In this document: positions 22,629 to 32,411 of the stretch, piece by piece
Numbering within the stretch: position 1 is the stretch's first letter
How the letters are laid out: every line of letters begins with the position of its first letter
DNA from: Ignelater luminosus
Taxonomy: Eukaryota > Arthropoda > Insecta > Coleoptera > Elateridae
Assembly: GCA_011009095.1 (NCBI GenBank)
Contig: VTPC01003669.1
Coordinates: 49,268 to 113,267 of the forward strand
Length of the DNA: 64,000 nucleotides
Reading direction: 5' to 3'
Notes under the pieces: model-generated
What the model was told of the DNA's origin: nothing
Seen by the model: the letters and a program-made list of their open reading frames with translations, nothing else
Database searches by the model: none
Made by a program: the position numbers and the translations under genes

Positions 22629-24268
22629 CTCTTTTTTTTGTTTGCTCTTCCCCCACCACACATACTGGAACCACAATTGTATTACTTCAGTATGTTTGGT
22701 TTAGTTTAAGCTTCTCTAGCTATTTCACTCATTTTCTTTTTCGTCCCTTTCTTTTCTTTCTCTTAATGTCCTTCCATTCGTTTTCGCTCTCGAGCATCGT
22801 GTCCACGAGGTTGTCCACTGCAATTTCTCTCCTTAGCTTGGTTTCTAATTGTTGCTTTGAATGTCGCCAATGCTGACATTCAAAAAACGCACGCTGCTGG
22901 GTGTCCACCTGTTCGCAGTACCAGCATTTACAGTCGTCCTTGATTTTAAAGCGCTTCATGTAACTATTAAAGCAGCCATGCCCTGATAGTAGTTGCGTCA
23001 GATAATAGTTGACGCTTCCATGTTTTCTGTTAATTCATTTTTCTATGTTGGGGTATTAGTCTTTTGGTCCACATTGCCACTCCGGGGTTTCCCCTCCACC
23101 TTTCCTGCCATCTGGTTATCTTTTCTTCTTTCTTCTTCTTTCTCTGGTTTGGTTTTGCTGTGCGTATTATTTCTTTCATCAATCAGTAACGATATTGGTG
23201 CTATGCCTGCTATGGCTTGTGCCGCCTCGGTCGAGATCGTTCGACTCTAATAATTATTCTTCTTTCTAGGCTCTCTAGTTTCTTCAGGTTCGTCTTGTTC
23301 GTTCTTGTTCTCGCGTATAAAATAATGGACTGTATTACCCCTGCTAATATTTTCCTGGCATTTTTCATTATTCTACTGAGTGCTTTAGTGGTTTTCTTTG
23401 TTTTTTCAGCGATCTCTCTTATGTGTTCGTTGTATTTCGTGTTGTGGGCTATTGTTACCCCTAGATATTTTGCACTTTTTTTTTTATTTGTAATTCTGTT
23501 TTCTCGAAGGCCAGTTTTAGCCCCTTGTTAGTTATTTCCATTATTATCCTATTTAGCGTTGTCGACATTGTGGACCTTCTGTTTTGCCTTTTATTATCAC
23601 AGCCGTGTCGTCTGCAAATTCCACCATTTTTGCATTTTGGAGGGCAGTTGTCTTTAACACGCTGTGATAAAAGATATTGTACAATAGCGGCCCAGTTACC
23701 GACCCCTGCGGTACCCCGCAGGTCATTTCTATTGCTATGTCTTCATATATGATTTTCCTGTCTTGAAAATAGTTTCCAATTATCTTTCTCAAGTAGGCAC
23801 TAACCCCGTATTTGTTTCACTCCTCCATTATTGGATCCCATGGTGCGGAGTTAAATGCATTCCTTATATCTAAGGTTGCAAGGACCACAGTTTCTGTGTT
23901 GATAGGCTTTCTTTTTTTCGGTTTTTACAGTATCTATTACTTCTTTTACCTCCTTTATTGTAGATTTTCCTTTCAGGCATCCATATTGGTTTTTGAAGAT
24001 TTTATGTTCTACTTCTTGCCTTAGGCGTTCTGCTATTATCCTCTCGTAGGTTTTTCTGATTACATCGAGTAGGCAGATTGGTTCGTACTTAGTTTCTTGA
24101 TCTTGTGGTTTTTTAGATTTTTCCAGTAAAACAAGTCTAGTTACTTTCTTTTTGGTGGGAAACCTTTCCTGTCTCATCAATCTATTGAGTACTTCTATAT
24201 ATTTATTCGGGATTTCCTCCATTGCAGCCTTAATGATTTCGGGGGGCACACAGTCAGGGCCTAGAATT
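22629..24268 (-). mobile_element. R1-like non-LTR retrotransposon, 5'-truncated
   Basis: On the minus strand this holds most of an ORF2 from the start of RT to the C-terminal zinc finger. It ends in an A-rich 3' tail (T8 at about 22631-22638 on plus). It interrupts the Penelope-like fragment, so it is younger. The 5' end is missing: sequence starts at PPEIIKAAMEE, with no endonuclease. Confidence 0.75.
22720..24249 (-). pseudogene. R1-like reverse transcriptase and CCHC tail
   Basis: In order on the minus strand: RT N-terminal blocks MPPEIIKAAMEEIPNKYIEV and TRLVLLEKSKKPQDQETKYE (24249-24080); KNQYGCLKGKSTIKEV; motif A LDIRNAFNSAPW with its catalytic Asp (about 23880-23840); GVPQGSVTGPLLYNI and the catalytic FADDTAV (23790-23590); the thumb block KYLGVTIAHNTKYNEHI (about 23480-23420); and a C-terminal finger KCWYCEQVDTQQRAFFECQH (22930-22870). 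The enzyme would copy element RNA at a nicked chromosomal site. Catalytic Asp residues are present, but the frame is broken at least four times. The motif style (GVPQGS, FADDTAV, C-YC---D---H--FEC) is that of the R1 clade. Confidence 0.75.
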
Positions 24269-24269
24269 T

Positions 24270-25320
24270 CTTAAAAAAAGCTATCGAACCGTTTCGGTAG
24301 TATGGAGAGGGAATCGAGATGACCTTACAAATATGGCGCTACTCTCTACCCCCGCTCCCCAGCCAACCCGACTTCAAAATCTTAAATGGGACATATTGTT
24401 GGAAAGCTCTTCAAAAATGCTTTCCATTCATACCATACAAAGCTAATTTTGGGTAATGATACTTAATTCAATTAAACAACGTCAAACTTTTACATTACTC
24501 GCATTTTCGAACGTAGCCCTCGGAACTGAATGACATTCTCGAATGATGCGGTTACGCAGATCCGCAAGTGAGTCCGGTGGAGTTTTATAAACCACCGACT
24601 TTAAATGTCCTCAGAGGGAAAAATCGAGAGCCTTCAAATCTGCCAATCCATTGGTGAGGAAATCCGTCGTACAGAAACTGTCGAACACGTACTACGTAGT
24701 GAGGTGCTGCACCGTCTTGTTGAAAATGAATTAAGTCTTCACGCAAATTCATGTTTCCATCCACATCTTGCTGGTTCTCCACCTCCTGAACGATAAATAG
24801 ACTTTTTTATTCAAATTTGGTTGAATAAAGAGAGGACCGATCTCCAAGAATATCCAACCACACATTAAGTTTCTATGGATGTGGATTGTCATCTGATCAA
24901 TAGCGGCAATTATATTTATTGAGTATTCCATTTAGGAAAAACGTGCATTCGTTGCTAAAACAAATATTTTTCACCAATTCCGGGATAGTTGGAATTTTCT
25001 CTGTTATCTCTTTACAAAATTGTATTCGCCTGTCATAATCATCCTTGGACTAAATCTTGAACGATTCGCATCTTGTACAGGAAAAACTTATAAAGGTTAA
25101 GCACCTTTTGCACTGATTCTGGAGAAATACTCCTTGCAGCAGATGCTTTGCGAAGAGATAATGCTGGAGTCTCTGCAAACTGCCCAAAAACTTCTATTTG
25201 CGTGGCTTTGTCAAGTATTGGTGGTCTTGCACGTTTTTTATTTGCTACCGATCCCGTTTCTTCACATTTCATTCGGTTTTTTCTAACCTCTCAAGAGCTT
25301 TAGAAGACGTTTCTTAGGTG
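24270..25320 (-). pseudogene. Tc1/mariner-like transposase, broken
   Basis: The minus-strand order is ETGSVANKKRARPPILDKAT, LSLRKASAARSISPESVQKV and LYKMRIVQDL (25272-25050, DNA-binding half). Next are NECTFFLNGI (about 24930, first catalytic block, with the usual Asp before E read as Asn: FSNE), MCGWIFLEIGPLFIQ (near 24850), FQQDGAAPHYVVRVRQFLYD with GFPHQWIGR (24725-24650, second catalytic Asp), and LKSVVYKTPPDSLADLRNRI (24600-24540, end of protein). The stretch that normally carries the third catalytic Asp (RSPDLTP region) is lost at a junction near 24625. It is therefore inactive on at least two counts. Confidence 0.75.
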
Positions 25321-25636
25321 GTCAGCCCAAATTTGACTTTGCTGTCCTTTGATACACATCTTTGGGGAGCCTTTCTAAAAAACACACAATAATTTAGAAC
25401 CAGATTTGGTACCTGCTGAGGAAGGATTAGCTAAACAAGCTAGACGTAACAACTACTAAGCGAGAGATAAATGAAACCATACTTACTTGACAAATGCCAA
25501 GCAGACTTGGGTACATTCGCAAAGGGAAGGCACACATACTAACTATTGTGGAGCATTGTGCAAAAATTTCAAAACACTACATTATACCGTCATCATGGTG
25601 GCTGTCTCAATTTTGGTTTAGAGATTAAGATTACTC
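25321..25636. other. No gene seen
   Basis: Sequence between two transposon fragments. It may contain the end of the transposase element above, but no terminal inverted repeat was identified. Confidence 0.3.
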
Positions 25637-25792
25637 TAAGATTCTTAATCTCCCATGATATTGTTAATGCTTCTCCGTAGGAGCTGGAGGACCCAGTTAG
25701 TCTAGTCTTCTTTTTCTGTTGATGATTGCTGTTTTCTGGGGTTTAAGTAAGAAACTTTTGCTTTCCCAGTCTGATACTATCTTTAGGGCCAT
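25637..25792 (-). pseudogene. Short RT fragment of a non-LTR element
   Basis: The minus-strand translation reads ALKIVSDWESKSFLLKPQKT, AIINRKRR and, after a shift, EALTISWEIKNLRVILIS. This fits the block after the FADD motif ('-----W------L--S--KT-A------R') and the following '--L-----VKYLGV-LD' of R1/LOA/Jockey-type RTs. It is only about 50 residues long and broken. Confidence 0.5.
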
Positions 25793-25799
25793 TTTTCCA

Positions 25800-26150
25800 T
25801 AGAAACACGAATCACCTGACGTTTGTCAGTTTGTTATCGAGCTCTATATTGATTCGTGCAGTTTTGGACAAATTTTTAATTAATCAACATGCTTAGGCAA
25901 AACAAACTGTTAGAAATGGCTCAACTGTCTAGACCCAATGAAATTCCCGGCATGAAGTCCAGGGCTAGAAGAATACCGTCAAAACAAAAATTTAAAGGCT
26001 GTGATCAAACTGATCGGACACAAGAGAATATTAAAGAGGGTTCTTAACGTCATGCTAAAAGGAGTCGGTTAAAAATTCTTAAAAACGTTCTGCAGGAAGT
26101 TCTTGCTAATCTTGAATGGCGACAAAGATGTAGGGACTACGTTGCTTCTT
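25800..26150. other. No gene seen
   Basis: Interval between an RT fragment and a transposase fragment. No frame is recognisable; the sequence may be decayed transposon. Confidence 0.3.
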
Positions 26151-26294
26151 GATGACAAACTAAGATTATCTTCATTTAAGTGCTTTTGTTACCAAGCAAA
26201 ATTTCCATCAATGGATAAATAGATAGATAAATTTTATTCTTGACCAGTGACCTTGAACATGATGCCGGAAAATTCAAATCAGCTTTATCAGATA

Positions 26295-26490
26295 TCACTA
26301 CATGACTGATAAGTGACTGTATGGTGTTGTGGAACAGCATTTGGAACCGCCGGACCTCACTTATTTGAAGAGAACAGTGAAACAGTTACTGTTAATTTGA
26401 AGGAAATTCGTTTGAGAGCGAGATTGCAACTGTTAAGACAAGACAATGTTTGGTTTCAACAGGACGGAGCAACGGTTAATAACTAAAACT
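26295..26490 (+). pseudogene. Mariner-like transposase, central catalytic fragment
   Basis: The plus-strand frame from about 26302 reads VTVWCCGTAFGTAGPHLFEE, NSETVTVN, and after a degraded stretch DNVWFQQDGATVN (26440-26485). This matches 'VTVWCG----GIIGPYFFE---G-TVTVN' and the second catalytic block 'D-VWFQQDGAT-H' of insect mariner-like transposases. The final His is lost and a stop follows. It probably belongs to the same broad family as the N-terminal fragment at 11.74 kb. Confidence 0.6.
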
Positions 26491-26499
26491 GACTTTGAA

Positions 26500-27060
26500 A
26501 GATTTTTTTGAAGTTTGAAGGTTATGTTTTCCATCATTTATTGCTTACCATGTTGCCAGATTTTTTGTTTATTTCCTACAGCATTTAAATCTTGGGAACG
26601 GGTAGCAAGCACTGGAAAATGGAAAACTATGCAAAGATTTCGGTACAGGTGATCGTCTCTTGTTTTTTCTAGAGTTTCGTTTATATCTCGGGAATTGCAA
26701 GTCGCATCGAGGCAGGACTTGAATTTACCTCTTTTGTTTTTCCTTGAACGGGGCTTAATGTCTCGGGAAACTTTTGGTCGGACAGAAACGGCACTTTCTA
26801 TACCGCAAGTGGTGTAGCTTGTAGTTTCAATTGTTCAGTTTTAGTCGTTCAGGCCACTTACTAGTATTCTTCCTTTAAAATAGTTAACACTCGGTCGCGT
26901 TTACAGAATAGTGATTTCTTGGTCCCATTGTCGGTGCTCTAGGGCAAAGGCTAAACGAGCAATACGATGTTGCCGGTTTAATCGTAGAACAGTTGTGACC
27001 TTTTTCTTGCCTTGAGGTACTATGCTTTATGGAGGCATTTTAAAACTATTTTGGATCAAA
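26500..27060. other. No gene seen
   Basis: No coding frame recognised between the transposase fragment and the non-LTR element. Three short direct motifs of the type 'tctcgggaa' at about 26692, 26760 and nearby suggest a weak local repetition. Confidence 0.3.
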
Positions 27061-27064
27061 TCTG

Positions 27065-28695
27065 CGCTTTATTTATTAACAATGACCTAACTAAGGAAGA
27101 AATCAAGATACAAAAGAAAATAATCCAAATAGCAAAGGAATAGAAGGCTGCTGAGAAAAATTGCGGCAGCACAAGAATCGTAAATAAAAATATGAAAAAG
27201 ACAAACTGACGAACAGAAAGAGTGAAAACGGCAGTTAAAGATAAGAAACGTAAATGGAAAAAATATCTTCACGCAGGAAATGTTAAAGACTAGGAAATAT
27301 ATAGAAACCAGCGTAACTCAAGTCAATAAAATAGTTAAAGAAGAGAAAAAAAAACATGAAAAGACTTTGGCGAAAGGATGGAAAACGCATGTAATCATAA
27401 CCAAAAACTCTTCTTTGGGACTCTAAAAGCTATGAGACAAAAGAAGACACTAACTCTAGCAAACATTAAAAATAAGACAGGAAGTGTGATAGAGGGAGAA
27501 GATAAGATAATGGGAAGATGGAGAGAGTATTTTAAGGAATTACCCGAAGGAGATTGTAAGAAGTAGGAGATAGAATACAACAACAGAAAATAAGTTTGAT
27601 GAGAAATGAAATTGATAAACTGAAAAAGATGGATAATGGATGAAGTCTTGAAAGGAAAGTTACCAGAAGAATGGCAGACAGGAATTATAACTCCTACACA
27701 CAAAAAAGGAGATAGCAAAGAATGCTAAAACTATAGAGGAATAACACTAACTGGTACAGTATCAAAGGTATTCACAAGGATTCTAGGAAGAAAAAAGTTT
27801 AGAAAAGACCCAATTTGGCTTTTGACCCAATAGAGCGAGGGGGGGGGGTTAACAGCGCATATTTATATTGAGACAATTAATAGAGAAAGCAGAGAGAAGG
27901 AATGTATATATATATGCTTCATGCTTCGTAAATCTAGAGAAGGCTTTTGACAGAATTAACAGACAAGCATCAGAAACACTAATAAGAGCCATGCAAGGTT
28001 TATACAAGAAGACTTTTAAGATAGGAAAAATCAGAAACAAGTTTAGGGGTCTAACAAGGATGCATTCTGAGCTCACTATTATTCTCGCTAGTTCCAGACG
28101 AGGCAATAAAAGAAGCAAGAAAAGAGGCTAGAAATACGGAGTTGGATATTGGAAAATGAAAAAAATTAAAATCGCAGAATTAGGTTATGCCGACGATATG
28201 TTCATCATTGTAAAAGATGAAAAAACTAAACAGAAATATAGAAATATACAAGCAGTCCATAGAAACAATCAACATGAGAATAAGCATAGGAAAACGGAGA
28301 TAATGAATATTGGCAGAACCAACAAACAACTTACTATAGCGCAAATAGACAAAGTGATGCTAGAGCAAACTTAAAGATTCAAATACCTCGGGGCAATAAT
28401 AGCAGAAGATGGAAGAACAGAAGAAGAGATAAAAGAGAAACGAACTGTCGGAGACAAACTGTTCAACAGCATTAAACATACATTTGTTGGAAAGAAGGAA
28501 ATATCTAAAGTAACGAGAGTACAAGTACTGAAAAAGGTAGAGACTTCAATACCTAAACATGGAGGAGAGACATGAACACTGACCAAAAGCATGAGAAAGA
28601 AAATGGCAGTCTTGGAAATGAGATTTGTAAGAAAAGTGGACACAACACACAGAGGAAACTTCAATTAGAAGAAAAATAGAAGCAAGTCAAGAAAA
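27065..28695 (+). mobile_element. Non-LTR retrotransposon with endonuclease deleted (copy C)
   Basis: On the plus strand the end of ORF1 (NNDLTKEEIKIQKKI, about 27080-27125) is followed within 100 bases by the endonuclease-RT linker, so the endonuclease is gone. The RT then runs to about 28690. The ORF1 end signature ties it to copies A and B. Confidence 0.7.
27200..28690 (+). pseudogene. Reverse transcriptase of copy C, broken
   Basis: Blocks in order: linker VKTAVKDKKRKWKKYL and QKLFFGTLKAMRQKK (27225-27445); IMGRWREYFKELP (27510-27545); RT start LPEEWQTGIITPTHKKGDS with NYRGITL (27660-27745); a G9 run near 27840 that disrupts the frame; FVNLEKAFDRINRQ carrying motif A (27930-27970, the usual catalytic Asp read as N in 'VNLEKAFD'); ELGYADDMFIIVKDE with the catalytic YADD (28178-28220); KTEIMNIGRT; and RFKYLGAIIAEDGRTEEEI (28375-28430). 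Many stops are present. It would have reverse-transcribed the element RNA. Confidence 0.7.
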
Positions 28696-28719
28696 AGAAT
28701 GAGACACGACAATATAGTG

Positions 28720-28820
28720 AGACAGTTTCATTCTCAAATCGACCACCTGCTACGGCCCGTAGTTGAATTACACCTTCTGTTAAGCTTCTCAAGGGCACTG
28801 CAAAGAAACGGGTTGCGGGC
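28720..28820 (-). repeat. Satellite family fragment, reversed
   Basis: Contains CGACCACCTGCTACGGCCCG then TTACACCTTCTGTTAAGCTT, the reverse-orientation form of the satellite seen at 29.3-30.2 kb. Confidence 0.5.
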
Positions 28821-28987
28821 ATCTCCCGGCGACCTTTTCCTGACATGGACTTTTTCCGGCACGGATATCTTCCGGCACGGATCTCTCCCGGCAAGTATAT
28901 CTCTCGGCACGGATATTTCCCGGCATACACGTAAAATTGCTTAGTCCACAATATCATGTAGTAACTTAATATTCAGCTGGTTATAAC

Positions 28988-29113
28988 CGCTAACCCAACC
29001 TCTAACTTAACCATTAACCTAACCTCTAATCTAACCTCTAACCTAACCTCTAACTCAACCACTAAACTAATCTCTAACCTAACCTCTAACCTAACTTTTA
29101 ACCAAACATCTAA

Positions 29114-29117
<4 letters not shown>
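28988..29117 (+). repeat. CCTAA-rich minisatellite
   Basis: Degenerate tandem units of about 12-13 bases, CTAACCTAACCT or CTAACCTCTAAC, about ten copies. The motif includes CCTAA, the complement of the common insect telomere repeat TTAGG, but the array is not a regular pentamer. Confidence 0.85.

Positions 29118-29154
<37 letters not shown>
29118..29154 (+). repeat. (CT)n microsatellite
   Basis: Uninterrupted CT run between the CCTAA-rich array and the right arm of the inverted minisatellite. Confidence 0.95.
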
Positions 29155-29157
<3 letters not shown>

Positions 29158-29319
29158 ATTATGTTACGACATGATATTGTGGACTAAGTATTGTCGAAAT
29201 CCCAATTCTATGTGTATGCCAGAAAATATCCGTGCCGGGAGAAGTCCATGCCGGGAAAAAGCCGCCGGGAGACGTATCTGCCGGGAGAAATCCACCGGAA
29301 GCTGTCCGGTTCCCAAAGA

Positions 29320-30240
29320 AACCAATAAGGCTTCGAGTTTTATTAATCTTTCCAAACAAACTGATTAGATCTTGTCTTGAAACGGATCCACTAGTATAAC
29401 CCACTGTCTTCGTCTTCTATTAACTACGCACGAAAACCAGTTGCGCCTTGTCTTCCGTTAGATTTCTCGAGAAAACTCAACACGGAAATTAGTGAGTTTC
29501 GTTGTCAAACTGGCTGCCGCAGGTCTGTGGTTTAGTTACATCTCTGGTAAAATTCTCAAGGAAACTAATCAATCTTGATCTTTATTAATCTTTTCGAAGA
29601 AGCTATGCACAGATTGGATTTTACCTTCAGGCGGGTCACATGTTGTAGTCCACTTTTCTATCAACCTGCTTTAGGAAACTATGCACGGAAACCAATCGTG
29701 CCTTCTTTTCGAGGAAGCTAAACAGGGAAATTGAGCGAGTTTCGTTCTAAAACGGGCCACCTGTGGTGGCCTGCAGTTTAGTTACACCTTCGGTTAATGT
29801 TCTAAAAGAAACTATGCATCAAAACTAGACTCATGCTTCGAACTTCATTAACCTTCTCGAAGAGGTTTTACACGGAAACTGATTGGATTTTGTCTTCAGA
29901 CTTTGCTCTCTATTAGCTTTCATGAGCAAACGATATACGGAAACTAGTTAAGGCACGGAAACTGATTGGGCTTTATCTTTTATTGAATTTTTCGAAGAAA
30001 CCATGTACGGAGACTAATCAGATTTTATTCTCTATTGATGTTTTTGAGGATTCGGCACGGCGACCAATCAAGCGTCTATCCTTAAACGAATTTTAAGAGC
30101 CGATTGCTCTTTTCATTAATTTTCTCGATGATGTTTTGCCCTCCACTCTGCGCGTAAAGACGCCACCTACGTCAGCCTACGATCAGACTCTGTTAATCTT
30201 GTCTAGGAAACAAATCGAGTTTTGCTTTCCATTCACCTGA
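29320..30240 (-). repeat. Diverged satellite, reversed block
   Basis: Diverged units containing CTTCATTAACCTTCTCGAAG (near 29840), GGAAACTGATTGGATTTTGTC and GGCCACCTGTGGTGGCC (near 29755). The last is the palindromic core of the satellite at 15.8 and 60 kb, and TTCATTAACCTTCT is the reverse complement of its AAGAAGGTTAATGAA start. The block therefore belongs to the same family in the opposite orientation and is more decayed. Confidence 0.65.
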
Positions 30241-30568
30241 TTGATTATAGAAATTTTTATTAATAAACGAAGGGAGTCTGTACATTATCAGCGAGCAAAC
30301 TTTTGAAGTGGGAAGATCTCAGTATGCAAAATCTATCGATCGTTATTTGTTAAGTTTTCATGACTAATCGTATGGTGATACAGGGTTGGCCAAAGAGGCA
30401 GGTTTTACCTGGGAGTATTTCTTCCAAAACCAGGATAGGATTTGCCGAGGAAATTGCTTTAGCATTTGTTTTCCACATTAGAGAGAAGTCTCTAAAATTG
30501 TATTGGTGGTTAATCCACGTGCTCTTATAGTTAAGATTAGAAAGATGAATTGTAAATTATTAAATACC

Positions 30569-30572
30569 TGTA
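30569..30572 (+). other. Target-site duplication, left copy
   Basis: TGTA immediately before the 5' LTR start; the matching copy is at 36247-36250 right after the 3' LTR remnant. A 4-base duplication is the size expected for this group. Confidence 0.75.
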
Positions 30573-30805
30573 AGTTATAGTGCAACAACCTATATAATAT
30601 AGAATAAAATACTGTAATGTAATATTATATACCTAGTTAGCATTTTCTTTTTATTATTTTAACATGATGTTTTTATAAAGTTAGTCTGATAATAAATCTT
30701 GAACGAATAACACCAAAAGAATTAAAAAGAGAATATTTTAATTCAGGGTTTTTGGAAAATTCGTTTCTTTTTAAAAACCACCAATCTCATTTGAAACTTA
30801 TAATT
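30573..30805 (+). repeat. 5' LTR
   Basis: 233 bases from AGTTATAGTG to CTTATAATT, directly followed by a primer-binding site. It carries a TATA-like TATATAATAT (30590-30600) and an AATAAA signal (30691-30696). Only the last part can be compared with the 3' copy; there they differ at a few positions, so the insertion is not recent. Confidence 0.75.
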
Positions 30806-30823
30806 GGCGCAGTTCGGCAGGAC
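30805..30823 (+). other. tRNA primer-binding site
   Basis: TGGCGCAGTTCGGCAGGAC lies at the LTR edge. The TGGCGCAGT start is the form used by insect elements of the 17.6/297 group, thought to be primed by tRNA-Ser. The site supports the LTR boundary. Confidence 0.65.
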
Positions 30824-31029
30824 GTTTTCGTGGGAAAATTCATTGTGAAAAGTTCCTGTGAGTGTTAACTCTTAACGAAACCTACAAAATAAACTCAAGT
30901 GAGAAAAAAAGTAGTGCGACCACCAGCAAAGAGGCGGCACTCCGACGACTCCATTGCGGAAGTACCAGGAAGATCCGGTTATGCGAGAGGGCGTAGCGGT
31001 GTTATTACTGTAAGTAAATTTTTTCGTTC

Positions 31030-31251
31030 ATGACACACTCCTCTAAAATTCCTATCGATTCCTTCAGTGAAACCAATCAGGACTTAGAGCAATTTTTAAT
31101 CACTAATTTTAACAAATTAAGAATTAATACAAATTTAAAAATGGCAACACCATCTAATGTATCCAACCAACCTTCCCCACCTGTTTTAGATATTAAAAAT
31201 TCTGAATATGAAAATTTTCCTCAGGATCCCGATATCAACATCCCAACATAA
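31030..31251 (+). pseudogene. gag, truncated
   Basis: An ATG at 31030 opens 73 codons (SETNQDLEQFLITNFNKLRI is the clearest part) and stops at 31249. Gag of this group is usually several hundred residues long. Here the protease follows immediately in the next frame, so most of gag, including the capsid core, has been removed by an internal deletion. What remains has no recognisable domain. Confidence 0.5.
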
Positions 31252-32411
31252 TAGAGCATCATATTTCCACCAACAAAAAAGAATTACCCTATATCCAGAC
31301 CTCTAACGCCCCTCTCAAGCTCCTAATCGACACTGGTTCAAGTAAATCCTTCATAAACCCTCAAATAGCTTGCAAATATTATCAAGACAAAATTATTTAC
31401 GAACCTTTTACAGTCTCTACAATTTTTCAAAGCTCATCTCATGATTATTGTGCTGAGATACCAATTTTTCCAGAATTCAATTGCAATGAAAATTTCAAAT
31501 TTTATCTTTTTAATTTTCACAACGTATATGATGGACTTATTGGACTTGACAATCTTAAACTTTTGAATGCACAGTTAGACTTTATAAATTCAAAATTATA
31601 CACCCCCACATGTGTCATACCAATCAAATACCAACCTTCTTGCCAACAAACTTTCAAAAATTTCAATTTAAAAATTGGTCCACATGGTCGAATTGTAACT
31701 GAAATTCCTGTAAACCAGAGGAATGGTGATGTTATAATTCCGCAACAAATTATTCAAAATTGCAAAATTTCAGAAACCTTATCCGTGGCTAGAAATAGTT
31801 TGGCTTTAGTAGAAATTCTAAACGAAACTGACGATGAAATCAATCTATCTTTAACAGATTCAATTAAGGTAATTCCTTTTGTCGAAAATAATCACGAGCT
31901 TTACCAAATTGATGTAACATCTAACAGCGAACAAGACTCTGATACCGGAGACTTGATTAGAACATCCCATATGAACTCCGAAGAAAAGGAACAAATACTT
32001 AAATTGTGCAAAAAATATTCTGACATTTTCCATAGAGAAAATCAAACGTTAACATTTACGAATCAGGTAAAACATTGCATAAAAACAACAGACGAAATTG
32101 TGTATACTAAGTCATATAGATATCCATTTATACATAAACCAGAAGTGGAACGACAGATAAAGTCCATGTGGGAGCAAGGAATCATCCGGCCAAGTAACTC
32201 GCCCTGGTCATCACCAATTTGGGTTGTCCCAAAAAAGGCAGATGCCTCTGGGAAGAAGAAATGGCGCATTGTGGTAAACTATCGCAGGGTCAACCAGAAG
32301 ACGATAGACGATAGATACCCCTTGCCCAATATCACTGATGTGCTAGACAAATTGGGAAGATGCAATTATTTCACCACACTAAATTTGGCCAGCGGGTTTC
32401 ATCAAATTTAA
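31248..32411 (+). pseudogene. pol: protease and first half of RT
   Basis: One frame from 31248 to a stop at 32409-32411. The protease has the catalytic LLIDTGSSKSF (31323-31355) and a GLIGLD block (31535-31555). RT begins with HKPEVERQIKSMWEQGIIRP and SNSPWSSPIWVVPKK (32130-32240), RIVVNYRRVNQKTIDDRYPL, and motif A as NLASGFHQI (near 32390), where an Asp is usual before the L of this motif but Asn is read. The stop follows directly. RT continues downstream in another frame. The enzyme domains would process the polyprotein and copy element RNA in the cytoplasmic particle. Confidence 0.8.

Larger units (their letters stand above)
28830..29310. repeat. Foldback-like inverted minisatellite
   Basis: The left arm (28830-28975) is six or seven units of about 16 bases of the type TTCCGGCACGGATATC. 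The right arm (29160-29310) has the same units in reverse (GATATTTT-type, reading CCGTGCCGGGAGAAGT on plus). At the inner edges the arms are nearly exact inverted copies: CTTAGTCCACAATATCATG at about 28940-28958 and CATGATATTGTGGACTAAG at about 29170-29188. Between them lie a CCTAA-rich repeat and a CT microsatellite. Confidence 0.8.

Noticed and set aside
22993-23531. Hydrophobic plus-strand frames at the R1-like element
   Set aside because: Antisense shadows of the minus-strand RT.
28985-29155. True telomere or chromosome end
   Set aside because: The repeat is only about 130 bases, irregular, and has long non-telomeric DNA on both sides.
28830-29310. CRISPR-like array
   Set aside because: Units are contiguous minisatellites without unique spacers, in an insect genome.
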